A stretch of 16,157 nt of DNA, from contig JAISLV010000164.1 of NCBI GenBank assembly GCA_031277075.1, positions 1 to 16,157 on the forward strand, read 5' to 3'. The notes beneath the pieces are model-generated. The model did not search any database and was not told where the DNA came from. It saw only the letters and a list, made by a program, of their open reading frames with translations. The DNA comes from Endomicrobium sp. Its GTDB lineage: Bacteria > Elusimicrobiota > Endomicrobiia > Endomicrobiales > Endomicrobiaceae. Every line of letters begins with the position of its first letter. The first letter of the stretch is position 1. Position numbers and translations under genes: made by a program. Below, one piece after another: positions 8,945 through 16,157 of this stretch.

Positions 8945-9072
8945 CCCTGAAACAAGTTCAGGGCGACGCATTCGCGTCAGTTTTGCATGACAGACATAAC
9001 GGCAAACGGCAGAGAATGCGCAGTTGTCCGTCATTTCTGGGCGACGCGTTCGCGTCAGTTCAGCATGACGGA
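8945..9072 (-). repeat. hairpin-repeat array 5 (family H, inverted)
   Basis: CCCTGAAACAAGTTCAGGG (8945-8963) is followed one base later by GACGC-ATTC-GCGTC (8965-8978). A second unit, GACGC-GTTC-GCGTC, lies at 9043-9056. The block fills most of the 260-bp gap between the GT2 gene and the GT-C/PAP2 gene and is opposite in orientation to arrays 1, 2, 4 and 6. Repeats of GGCAAACGGCAGA (about 8929 and 9001) are also present. Confidence 0.85.
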
Positions 9073-9113
9073 CAAGACGATAATATTATATTTGTAATTT
9101 TTAAGGTAAAAAA

Positions 9114-11249
9114 ATGAACTATAAACTTTGGTTTTGGATTGTCAATATTTTTACGGCTTTTTTGAGGTTTTTGTTTATCGGGCAGGCGGGACTTACCGTA
9201 GACGAAGCGCACTATTGGGTATACGCGAAATTCTTATCGCTTTCATATTTTGACCACCCGCCTTTAATCGCTTACCTTATCAAATTGTCCACGCTTGTCT
9301 TTGGAAATTCGGAATTCGGAGCGCGTTTTCCCGCCGTCGTTATATTTTTTATCGCCTCTTTTATTTTTTATCTCTGCGTCAAAAAACTTTACAATGAAAG
9401 AACGGCGTTTTTTGCGGTTTTGCTTTTAAACGTTTTGCCTGTGTTTTCTTTTCTCGGCTCGGTTATATCCATACCCGATTCTCCTCTTGCGCTGTTTTGG
9501 ATTTTATCCTTTTTCGTCTTTATAAAAATTATTGAAACAAAAAACAGAAATTTATGGTATCTCTTCGGCGTAAGCGTAGGGTTTGCAATGCTTTCAAAAT
9601 ACAATGCGGTTATGCTTCCTGCAGGAGCGGTTTTATTTTTACTCCTTTCGCCGACGCACAGATTTTGGTTTAAAGAAAAACGCTTTTGGTTTTCTTTTTT
9701 AATAGCTTTCGCGCTTTTTATCCCCGTAATAGTTTGGAACATAGAAAATAATTTCGCTTCTTTCGGGTTTCAGCTTAGGCACGGTTTCGGCTCGGAACTT
9801 CCTAAACTTTCTCTAACCTTTTTCGCAAGGGCGCTTGGCGCTCAAGCGGGCTATATTTCTCCGCCGATATTCCTTGTTTTTTTAGCGGCGGCTTATTTTT
9901 GCATAAAAGAAGCTTTTGTTAAAAAAGACAGAACCGCGCTTTTGATTTTTTGTTTTTCGTTTCCGACGTTGATTTTATTTAACGCGGTCGCGTTATTTAA
10001 CGAAATTCTGCCTCATTGGCCTGCGATGGGCTATCTAATTCTTTCAATATACGCCGCCCATATTACTTTGAAATTTTGGGACAAAAGATGGTTTAGAAAT
10101 TACACAAAAATAGCGTGGGGCTTTACAATATGCGTTTTAATTCTAGCCCCGCTGCATATAATGTATAAAATAATTCCCATAGAAAAATTTTTACCGCAAG
10201 CTCAAGCGCAAAAAATAAAACATGGAATCCCTGAAAGCGAAAGAATAGACGTTACAAACGATTTATTCGGCTGGAAAGAAGTAGGCGGCGAAATAAGAAG
10301 ACGGCTGAAAGAATACCCCCCTAAATCAAAACCGTTTTTATTTACTCATAAAAGTTATTTGGCAAGCCAGCTTGCTTTTGCCGTTCCCGAGCAGAGAATT
10401 TTTTGTTTAAGTTCTAAAATTGACGCCTACGACATTTGGCAAAGAGACCTTTCCAGCTTAAAAAACAAAAACGCTATTTTTATATGCAGCGACTTCTTTT
10501 ATTTTGACCCTAAGGAATACGGCGGCGCTTTTAAATTTTATTCGGACGTCCAAGAATTCCCCGTATATAGAAACGGCGTAAAAGTAAAGAATTTCTTTTT
10601 TGTCGAATGCAGAGATTTTTCCCCGTCTAACCTTGACCCGAAATTTAGCGCAGGGCTTTTAGGCGGGAAAAAGAATCTTTCAGCTCAGCTTTTGAAGTTT
10701 GATAAAGCGGTTTTTAAATTTATCAACGCTAAAATTAAATGCGTCCCGCTGGATTTTTACGCTTCGCTTTTTTCTTTTTGCGATTCAAAAAATTTCACTC
10801 TCTCGTTTTATATAATTCTTATACTTTCAATAATTTTGCTATGGAAAAACCGAAGAAACGATTTTTGGACTAATCTTGCGCTTATGGCGTGCGTCTTAGC
10901 GGTATCGTCGGTAATAACTCATTTTCTGAAGCATTATTTTGAAAGACCCCGCCCGCTTAGCGCGCTTGGCGAAGAAAACGTGAACTTTTTTTACGAAAAA
11001 ATTTTTAAACATTCTTTCCCGTCGGGGCATACTCAAAGCGCGTTTGCTATGTGCGCGTTTATGTATATGACGGTAAAAAAATATTGGTATTGGTATATTA
11101 TTTTAGCTTTTGCGATGGGTTTTGAAAGAATTTACGCGGGCAGCCATTATCCGTCTGACGTTTTTTTCGGCGCGCTTATAGGAAGTCTTACGGCTTATAC
11201 AATGGTAAAAATATTTAAAAAATATTCGTCTGACATTAATTTGAATTGA
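9114..11249 (+). CDS. fusion of a GT-C (ArnT/PMT-like, GT39/83) glycosyltransferase and a PAP2 lipid phosphatase
   Basis: The 711 aa protein joins two membrane enzymes. Residues 1 to about 350 form a multi-helix GT-C domain with the acidic first loop (TVDEAHYW, 28-35) and DHPP (47-50), typical of transferases using polyprenyl-phosphate sugars outside the membrane. Residues about 350-520 form a soluble loop. Residues about 525-711 are a PAP2 domain with a complete phosphatase signature: Lys606-x6-Arg613-Pro614, PSGH 636-639, and Arg672-x5-His678-x3-Asp682. The start has a modest AAGGT ribosome site. The GT2 gene upstream probably supplies the lipid-linked sugar. The PAP2 part could dephosphorylate polyprenyl diphosphate to recycle the carrier, or remove a lipid A phosphate before modification. 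Both are inferences. Family-sized parts and an unbroken frame make an assembly error unlikely. Confidence 0.93.
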   Translation: MNYKLWFWIVNIFTAFLRFLFIGQAGLTVDEAHYWVYAKFLSLSYFDHPPLIAYLIKLSTLVFGNSEFGARFPAVVIFFIASFIFYLCVKKLYNERTAFFAVLLLNVLPVFSFLGSVISIPDSPLALFWILSFFVFIKIIETKNRNLWYLFGVSVGFAMLSKYNAVMLPAGAVLFLLLSPTHRFWFKEKRFWFSFLIAFALFIPVIVWNIENNFASFGFQLRHGFGSELPKLSLTFFARALGAQAGYISPPIFLVFLAAAYFCIKEAFVKKDRTALLIFCFSFPTLILFNAVALFNEILPHWPAMGYLILSIYAAHITLKFWDKRWFRNYTKIAWGFTICVLILAPLHIMYKIIPIEKFLPQAQAQKIKHGIPESERIDVTNDLFGWKEVGGEIRRRLKEYPPKSKPFLFTHKSYLASQLAFAVPEQRIFCLSSKIDAYDIWQRDLSSLKNKNAIFICSDFFYFDPKEYGGAFKFYSDVQEFPVYRNGVKVKNFFFVECRDFSPSNLDPKFSAGLLGGKKNLSAQLLKFDKAVFKFINAKIKCVPLDFYASLFSFCDSKNFTLSFYIILILSIILLWKNRRNDFWTNLALMACVLAVSSVITHFLKHYFERPRPLSALGEENVNFFYEKIFKHSFPSGHTQSAFAMCAFMYMTVKKYWYWYIILAFAMGFERIYAGSHYPSDVFFGALIGSLTAYTMVKIFKKYSSDINLN

Positions 11250-11282
11250 CCCGTTGCGGCGATAACGTTTATTTACCAATAG

Positions 11283-11460
11283 GGTGTCTCTAAAAACCTA
11301 TAATGTTCGTAATTGTTGTGAATTTTGCGGCAGTTCAAAGAAGAAAAGAAAGGGCGTCCTAAGAGCAAGGACGGACAAAGTTTCTGATGCCCAAATGCCG
11401 CAGAGACAATGTCTCTCAAGGCGCAAGGAAAGGACGGGCGTTAGGGTTTTTAGAGACGCC
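11283..11460 (+). repeat. family E element, copy E5 (full length), overlapping the 3' end of hydF
   Basis: This is a 178-bp copy with ends GGTGTCTCTAAAAACC and GGTTTTTAGAGACGCC, flanked by CAATA on both sides (a 5-bp direct repeat). It lies between the converging GT-C/PAP2 and hydF genes. Its right end supplies the last three codons of hydF in part and its TAA stop (11450-11452). Confidence 0.9.
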
Positions 11461-12688
11461 CAATAGTCAATTGCTTTTTATACGCTTCTAAAGCCTCGGG
11501 GAAAACTTCTAAAACTTTTTCTATTACGCCGTGCATTACTGAAATTGCTATCCCGTAATTTGTCATCGGCGTTCCTTTATCTATAGCTTTAGACAGCCTT
11601 GAAAGCATGCCTTTTCTATTTAAAGTGCAGGCTCCGCAATGTATTATCACTTTATATTTTGTCAAATCTTCGGTAAAGTCTTGCCCGTGAACATATTTAA
11701 CTTCAATATCTTTTTTACTGAACTCTCTTAGCCAGCGAGGAAGTTTTACTCTTCCAATATCGTCTGCGGAAGCGTGATGAGTGCAGGCTTCGGCTATTAA
11801 AACTTTATCGCCGTCTTTTAAAGTCTGCAATGCAGCGGCTCCTTTTGCCATTTCTACGATATCGCTTTTATCTGCGGCATAGACGGTTGAAAAAGTAGTG
11901 AGCTTAATATCAGGCGGAGTAATTGCGGCTACTCTTTTTACGGCTTGCGAATCCGTAATTGCGATTACGGGTTTTACTTTAAGAGAATTTAACGCGGTTT
12001 GATATTCTGTGTCTTGAACAGTATACGCGCAGGCGTTTAAATCTAAAATATGCCTTGTGGTTTGTATTTGCGGCATAATTATTTTGCCCCTAGGCGCGCC
12101 TAAATCTATGGGCATAATCAAAATTACTGTGTCGTCTTTTTTTACTATATTTCTCAAAGCCAAATAGTTTTCAATATAGTTATCGGGCAAAACTTCAAGC
12201 AATATTTTTTTTAACGCGTTTAAAAAATCGTCCCTGTTTGAATTGAGCGCAGAAAAAAATAAAACGCGCTTTGTATATTTTTTAATTTCGGAAACGAAGT
12301 TTTCATCTGGAGCGCGCAAATCCGTTTTTCCTATAACTACCGCGACGGGAGTTTTTCTTTTGTCGGCTTCGCCTATAATATCCGTTTCAAAACTTCCGAA
12401 TTTGCCGCTTTCGCAAAGAAGCAAAACAATATCTGAAGAATCAAAGGCGCGTTTTGTCTTCTCTATGCGCGCCGCACCCAAATGCGAAACGTCGTCTATG
12501 CCCGCCGTGTCAAATAAAGTGATAGGTCCCAAAGGATTTAACTCCATTTGTTTCCAAACGACGTCGGTCGTAGTGCCTGCTACGTGCGAAACTATTGAAG
12601 TTTGCTGCGTGGTGATGAAATTCATCAAAGAAGATTTTCCGACATTAGTCCGTCCGAAAATCCCAATTTGAACCGTTAACGCTTTCAT
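11450..12688 (-). CDS. hydF: [FeFe]-hydrogenase H-cluster maturation GTPase HydF
   Basis: HydF is the scaffold on which the 2Fe subcluster of [FeFe] hydrogenase is built with HydE and HydG before delivery to the apo-hydrogenase. This 412 aa protein has the usual three parts. The GTPase domain has GRTNVGKSS (12-20), DTAG (60-63) and GKTD (120-123). A dimerisation domain follows (about 180-265). The cluster-binding domain has Cys302-x-His304 and, about 45 residues on, His350-Cys351-x-x-Cys354 in HCGAC. All expected ligands are present. The ATG at 12688 follows an AAGAAGGG site by 4 bases. HydE, HydG and the hydrogenase are not in this window, so the maturation genes are split. The C-terminus (TIGRL then stop) is written by repeat E5. 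Removing E5 and one flank copy predicts TIGK then stop. Confidence 0.96.
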   Translation of the reverse strand: MKALTVQIGIFGRTNVGKSSLMNFITTQQTSIVSHVAGTTTDVVWKQMELNPLGPITLFDTAGIDDVSHLGAARIEKTKRAFDSSDIVLLLCESGKFGSFETDIIGEADKRKTPVAVVIGKTDLRAPDENFVSEIKKYTKRVLFFSALNSNRDDFLNALKKILLEVLPDNYIENYLALRNIVKKDDTVILIMPIDLGAPRGKIIMPQIQTTRHILDLNACAYTVQDTEYQTALNSLKVKPVIAITDSQAVKRVAAITPPDIKLTTFSTVYAADKSDIVEMAKGAAALQTLKDGDKVLIAEACTHHASADDIGRVKLPRWLREFSKKDIEVKYVHGQDFTEDLTKYKVIIHCGACTLNRKGMLSRLSKAIDKGTPMTNYGIAISVMHGVIEKVLEVFPEALEAYKKQLTIGRL

Positions 12689-12860
12689 AAAACCCTTCTT
12701 ATTCCGACAGACTTCGAAAATGTCTTGCCGCTAAAATTTTATATATCTTATCATTTTATACTGGTTTTAGAAAATGAAAACCGCAAGAAAAATAAGGAAT
12801 TACCGATATATCCGCGCCGTAAGCGCAAGGCGGAAAGATTGTTAGCTGCCGATTTTGCCG

Positions 12861-13823
12861 TTAGCAGCCGCTTTCAATGTTTTGACAAAGAATTTCAAAG
12901 TCTTTATAACTCGTTAATTTATTAAAAGAATCTCTGAGTTTTGCGGCGTTTTTTAAATCTTTCACGTAATAGTGGAATACTTTGCGCATTACCGTTAACC
13001 CTTTTTTTTCTCCGTAATGGCGAGCTGAAAGGTCGGCATGATTTTTAAGCCATCCTAAACGTTCTTTTAGCGAGGGCGCGGCGGAAATTTTACCCGTCTC
13101 AAAAAAAGATTTTATCCTATTAAAAATACTGTAATTTCCTATCGCGCCCCTTCCTATCATAAAACCCGAACAGTTTGGAACGTCAAAAAAAAGTTTCGCC
13201 GTTTTTTCATCAACGATTCCGCCGTTTGCAAACACGGGAATTTTAGCGTTTGCGCAGGCTGCGGCAAACGCGGGCGTATCGGGCGCGCCGCTATGCCCGT
13301 TTGAAGCGGGACGAGCATGCACAGCCGCCATTTTTACGCCGCAATTGTAAGCTACGTTTATAATTTCAGGAGCGATATTTTGACCGGGCAAAAGACCCGT
13401 TCTTATTTTTATCGTCACAGGGATTTTTACGCTTTTTACCGCAGCTTCTAAAATTTTTGAAACGAGTTTTTCATCGGCAAGAAGTTTTGCGCCCGCGCCG
13501 GATTTAGCTATTTTCCTTACTGGACAGCCTAAATTTATATCGACTATGTCGGCGCCGAAACTTTCAACTATTTTTGCCGCTTCGCCGATACAATAGGCGT
13601 CTCCTCCAAAAATTTGAGCTGCGACGGGTCTTTCTTTTGCTTTGCTTGCAAGAAGACGTTTTGTTTTATCGCCGCCGCAAATTAAACCTTTTGCGGACAC
13701 CATTTCCGTATATACAAGACCCGCGCCGCCGCCTTTTGCCAAAAGCCTGACGGGCAGATCTGTAATTCCAGCCATAGGAGCAAGAACTATATTGCTTTCG
13801 AGTTCAACGTTTCCGATATTCAT
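12861..13823 (-). CDS. dusB: tRNA-dihydrouridine synthase, DusB type
   Basis: Dus enzymes use FMN and NADPH to reduce specific uridines in tRNA. This 320 aa protein is a typical full-length copy. It begins with the flavin-binding opening of the TIM barrel (APMAGITDLPVR, 15-26), then catalytic Cys100 in INLGCPVRKIAKSGAG. Lys139 lies in IKIRTG and His169 in VHARPASNGHSG. ANGGI (199-203) and GFMIGRGAIGN (220-230) contact the FMN phosphate. A helical RNA-binding tail follows from about 245. It lies 58 bp after tsaD on the same strand, with a possible hairpin terminator between them. Its own ribosome site is weak (GGAAT). The DusB label, rather than another Dus subfamily, rests on overall pattern. 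Confidence 0.93.
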   Translation of the reverse strand: MNIGNVELESNIVLAPMAGITDLPVRLLAKGGGAGLVYTEMVSAKGLICGGDKTKRLLASKAKERPVAAQIFGGDAYCIGEAAKIVESFGADIVDINLGCPVRKIAKSGAGAKLLADEKLVSKILEAAVKSVKIPVTIKIRTGLLPGQNIAPEIINVAYNCGVKMAAVHARPASNGHSGAPDTPAFAAACANAKIPVFANGGIVDEKTAKLFFDVPNCSGFMIGRGAIGNYSIFNRIKSFFETGKISAAPSLKERLGWLKNHADLSARHYGEKKGLTVMRKVFHYYVKDLKNAAKLRDSFNKLTSYKDFEILCQNIESGC

Positions 13824-13846
13824 ATTTTTTTAATTCCGATTTTTTC

Positions 13847-13875
13847 AAAAAACGCGGCATTCGTCCGCCTTTTTT
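13847..13875 (-). terminator. possible intrinsic terminator or attenuator between tsaD and dusB
   Basis: On the minus strand an A-rich run and GCGG pair with CCGC and TTTTTT across a 7-base loop (ACGAATG). The stem is interrupted by one mismatch and ends in six Ts. It sits about 23 bases before the dusB start, so it could reduce read-through from tsaD. The GC part is only four pairs. Confidence 0.35.
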
Positions 13876-13881
13876 TTGCGC

Positions 13882-14907
13882 TTATTTCCAATTTTTGAGC
13901 CGTAAAGACGGATTTGATTTCAGAAGTTCCGCCGAGTATTTTAGCCCGCATTTTTTTTGCTTTAAATATGCGGCGCAGCCTATCATCGCGGCGTTATCGG
14001 AGCAATAGACTAAAGACGGGATATAAACTTTTATTTTATTCTTTTTTCCGCTTTCCATAAAAAGTTTTCTTATGAGAGAATTTGAGCTTACTCCCCCCCC
14101 GAGAACTATTTGTTTTAATCCGAATTTTTGCGCGGCTTCAAACGCTTTAAAACAAAGCGTTTCGGCGACGGATTGCCTAAAAGAAGCGCAAATATCGTTT
14201 AAATGCTTTTCGTTTTTTACAGGCTCTTTTTTAAGATAATTTAAAAGCGCGGTTTTAATGCCCGAAAAAGAAAAATCCCAGCTGCCTTTTAAATACGGTC
14301 TTGTAAAATTTACGGCTTTGCAGTTTCCAAATTCGGCTCTTTCGTCTATAATGGGTCCGCCCGGATAAGATAAACCTAGCATTTTTGCCGCTTTGTCAAA
14401 AGCCTCGCCTGCGGCGTCGTCCCTTGTAGCCCCTAAAAATTCGTATTTCCCAAAATCTTTGATTATGATAAGCTCGGTATGTCCGCCTGAAATTATAAGG
14501 CTTAAAAAAGGCGGCTTTACGGACTTATTTTCAATATAAGAAGAATAAATATGCCCTTCCAAATGGTTGACGGGAATTAAAGGTTTTTTAAAAACAGACG
14601 CAAGCGATTTTGCCGCTAAAGCCCCCACAAGCAAAGCTCCCGCTAATCCGGGTCCGCAAGTAAAAGCTATCGCGTCTATTTTGTTTGAAAAATTCGCCCA
14701 ATTTACGCCCGCTTCTTTTAAAGCGGTTTCTAAAACCGGGTTGATATTTTTTATATGCTCGCGGCTTGCAAGCTCAGGCACGACGCCGAAAAATTTCGCA
14801 TGAACGTTTATTTGCGAAGAAACGACGTTTGATTTGATTTTTGCGGCGTCTGATACGACGGAAACCGAAGTTTCGTCGCAAGAAGTTTCTATGGCGAGCG
14901 TATTCAC
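13882..14907 (-). CDS. tsaD: tRNA N6-adenosine threonylcarbamoyltransferase TsaD (Gcp/YgjD)
   Basis: TsaD transfers the threonylcarbamoyl group to A37 of tRNAs that read ANN codons, working with TsaB, TsaC and TsaE. The 341 aa length and motifs match the family. They are the ASKHA phosphate loop (AIETSCDETS, 5-14), metal ligands His115 and His119 in NHLEGH, SGGHTEL (140-146), and GATRDDAAGEAFDKAAKMLG (159-178) with YPGGP after it. The C-terminal CSDNAAMIG is the family's CTDNAAMIA-like motif. The start is GTG at 14907, overlapping the upstream gene's TGA stop by four bases (GTGA), so the two are probably translationally coupled. AAGGCGG a few bases upstream can serve as its ribosome site. No partner tsa genes are visible here. 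Confidence 0.97.
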   Translation of the reverse strand: MNTLAIETSCDETSVSVVSDAAKIKSNVVSSQINVHAKFFGVVPELASREHIKNINPVLETALKEAGVNWANFSNKIDAIAFTCGPGLAGALLVGALAAKSLASVFKKPLIPVNHLEGHIYSSYIENKSVKPPFLSLIISGGHTELIIIKDFGKYEFLGATRDDAAGEAFDKAAKMLGLSYPGGPIIDERAEFGNCKAVNFTRPYLKGSWDFSFSGIKTALLNYLKKEPVKNEKHLNDICASFRQSVAETLCFKAFEAAQKFGLKQIVLGGGVSSNSLIRKLFMESGKKNKIKVYIPSLVYCSDNAAMIGCAAYLKQKKCGLKYSAELLKSNPSLRLKNWK

Positions 14908-15380
14908 TTATTTGCCGCCTTAGCGTTTGCAGGTTTTGCAGGATTTATAAAAGTTATATTTGAATAGTTTTTATCGGTGGAATAAAATTTATAAGTTACC
15001 GAACCGTCGGGATTATCCGTTCTGCTTAAACCCGTCCCAAGCGAACGCGCTATCAGCCTTAAAGAACTCTCAAAATCGTCGGCGCGCTTCTTTACAAGAC
15101 GCACGGTTTTATAAAACTCGTTCCATTTCTCATTTTTTAAAGAACGTTCCGCAGCGTACTCTTTAATGATATTGTTCTGCTTAACTCCGCCTGCTGACAA
15201 AACGTCTATTACCCTGTTGTTTATGTCAACGTCTACGGACAAATGCGGCTTAGGGAAAAACGTTTTTTTAACGTCAGACGAGGGGCTTGAGGCAAACCAT
15301 AAACCCACGCCGCAAAAAAACAAAACTATAAGATACGCCTTAATTATTATCGGTTCTTCTTTCTTTTCTTTTTCCGCCAT
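14904..15380 (-). CDS. unknown membrane-anchored protein overlapping tsaD
   Basis: I do not recognise this 158 aa protein. A short charged N-terminus (MAEKEKKEEP) is followed by one hydrophobic segment (about 13-31, AYLIVLFFCGVGLWFA). After that comes a mostly soluble region with mixed charge and an Ala/Lys-rich tail. The pattern suggests a single-pass protein with its C-terminal domain outside the cytoplasm. The ATG at 15380 is preferred because AAAGGA lies 7 bases before it. The frame is open further upstream to 15500, but that part runs into repeat DNA. Its stop overlaps the tsaD start by four bases, so it is a real expressed gene if tsaD is expressed from this transcript. Whether it works with TsaD is unknown. 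Confidence 0.75.
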   Translation of the reverse strand: MAEKEKKEEPIIIKAYLIVLFFCGVGLWFASSPSSDVKKTFFPKPHLSVDVDINNRVIDVLSAGGVKQNNIIKEYAAERSLKNEKWNEFYKTVRLVKKRADDFESSLRLIARSLGTGLSRTDNPDGSVTYKFYSTDKNYSNITFINPAKPANAKAANK

Positions 15381-15504
15381 ATTGTTTCCTTTAATAACCG
15401 CATAAATCTTTACCATATAGAAGCGACGGATTATTTTGTCGCCGCCATACCTAAAAAACTGTCGTTTGCTTTTGTTGTTGCCGTTACGTCTGTCATACAA
15501 AACT

Positions 15505-15640
15505 GACGCGAACGCGTCACCCTGAATTTATTTCAGGGTCTGCTGTTTTTTGTTTTTTCAGGGTCTCTTTCAGTATCTGTTGTTTGCTGTTTTTTTTGCG
15601 GTTGACGCTTAACGGCAGATTCTGAAATAAATTCGGAAAT
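15505..15640 (+). repeat. hairpin-repeat array 6 (family H, one unit)
   Basis: One unit GACGC-GAAC-GCGTC (15505-15518) is followed one base later by CCCTGAATTTATTTCAGGG (15520-15538) and the T-rich tail seen after array 2. A decayed CTGAAATAAATTCGG hairpin lies near 15620-15636. The block occupies the gap upstream of the unknown membrane protein. Confidence 0.82.
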
Positions 15641-15663
15641 GACGGACAACTGCGAAAGGCAAA

Positions 15664-15742
15664 GACGCGGATTGCATTTTCTTCTTTGAACTGCCGCAAA
15701 ATTTGCGGCAGTTACGAACATTATAGCTTTTTGCAAAACGCC
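15664..15742 (-). repeat. family E element, copy E6 (half copy)
   Basis: On the minus strand the copy starts GGCGTTTTGCAAAAAGC and continues through the internal palindrome. It then stops after about 79 bp, missing the other end. Its palindrome CTGCCGCAAA-A-TTTGCGGCAG (15700-15720) is perfect, while other copies have mismatches. It lies 20 bp past the stop of the GH57-like gene. Confidence 0.82.
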
Positions 15743-15761
15743 AAAATTGCCGAAAGCCGCT

Positions 15762-16157
15762 TTAAACGCTCCAGCTTAAAAAATTAAATCCTTCGGAAGG
15801 TTTTGGAATTATTAACGACGCCTGATACGGCCAGCGTTCTATTTCAAGGCTGTTTTTGTCAACGCTTACGCAAAACTCTATATTTTCATAATTTTGAGCG
15901 AGATTTAAAAGTTCAAAAGGAACGGCAATCTCAATAATTTTATCGTAGACCGCGTCTGACAAAGGCATTTCTCTCTCTCCGCTATCGTCTTTAATAAAAT
16001 ATTTTGCGGGTTTGCCCGCGCCGTTTAAAGAAAGCGATACCCGCGCGCGGACGGGGTCTAAAAATATTATATTAAACGTTAAATCTTCTAAAGTTTTTAG
16101 AGAAATATCGGAGCTTAAATCAAATCTGATAAAAAGTTTTTCCAAATTAAAACCGTA
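15762..16157 (-). CDS. C-terminal part of a probable GH57-family glycoside hydrolase (partial)
   Basis: The frame is open from the window edge to a TAA at 15762-15764, giving 131 residues of the C-terminus only. It begins YGFNLEKLFIRFDLSSD, proceeds through strand-rich sequence, and ends NFLSWSV. From memory, the opening YGF-x-LYLRxD-type strand and closing tryptophan resemble the beta-rich C-terminal domain that follows the catalytic barrel in GH57 amylases and related alpha-glucan enzymes. No catalytic residue lies within the visible part, so the enzyme class is a tentative reading. A TTG inside the frame at 16145 is not a likely start, because the frame continues upstream. Downstream lies half element E6. 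Confidence 0.55.
   Translation of the reverse strand, partial: YGFNLEKLFIRFDLSSDISLKTLEDLTFNIIFLDPVRARVSLSLNGAGKPAKYFIKDDSGEREMPLSDAVYDKIIEIAVPFELLNLAQNYENIEFCVSVDKNSLEIERWPYQASLIIPKPSEGFNFLSWSV

Noticed and set aside
11284..11466. 60-codon open frame inside repeat E5
   Set aside because: It covers only the repeat. The frame is not kept in the other E copies, so it is not a gene.
12243..12671. Plus-strand open frame opposite hydF
   Set aside because: It is antisense to the conserved GTPase domain of HydF, and its protein looks like no family I know.

Overview
The window looks like a chromosomal segment of an AT-rich, Gram-negative, probably anaerobic bacterium. HydF (the [FeFe]-hydrogenase maturation GTPase) points to anaerobic hydrogen metabolism. 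A heptosyltransferase-type GT9 enzyme and a lipid-linked sugar module point to an outer-membrane glycan. Gene style and content would fit Elusimicrobiota/Endomicrobia, but no marker here settles the phylum, so that is a low-confidence guess. No tRNA, rRNA, CRISPR array, transposase or phage gene is visible.

Layout. Positions 1-24 hold the first eight codons of a minus-strand gene that leaves the window. Positions 25-854 are gene-free and carry two hairpin-repeat arrays and a strong hairpin terminator. Positions 855-6295 are a minus-strand signalling block: a soluble PAS hybrid histidine kinase with two receiver domains and an HPt domain, a FIST-domain sensor directly upstream of it, and a REC-HD-GYP protein predicted to degrade cyclic di-GMP. 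Positions 6980-11249 are a plus-strand envelope-glycan block: a GT9 transferase, a polyprenyl-phosphate-sugar synthase (GT2, DPM1-like), and a fused GT-C glycosyltransferase/PAP2 lipid phosphatase. Positions 11450-15380 are a minus-strand housekeeping block: HydF, DusB, TsaD, and a small membrane-anchored unknown protein overlapping TsaD by 4 bp. Positions 15762-16157 are the C-terminus of a probable GH57-type glycoside hydrolase that continues past the window.

The intergenic DNA is the most unusual part. Two repeat families occupy most gaps. Family E is a non-coding element of about 178 bp with inverted ends (GGCGTCTCTAAAAACC type) and short AT-rich flanking direct repeats. There are four full-length copies, one internally deleted copy and one half copy. 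Family H is a set of 13-14 bp hairpins (GACGC-GAA-GCGTC type, 16 copies) spaced 23-24 bp, with covarying stems. It is always joined to a second hairpin of the CCCTGAA/TTCAGGG type. E-H-E composites form large imperfect inverted repeats on both sides of the HD-GYP gene, so that gene sits in a potentially invertible segment. One E copy has rewritten the last codons and stop of hydF.

Working together: FIST plus hybrid kinase probably form one ligand-to-phosphorelay pathway, and the HD-GYP protein is a plausible but unproven output. In the glycan block, the GT2 enzyme would load a sugar onto a polyprenyl phosphate carrier, the GT-C domain would transfer it outside the membrane, and the fused PAP2 domain could dephosphorylate a lipid carrier or a lipid A phosphate.
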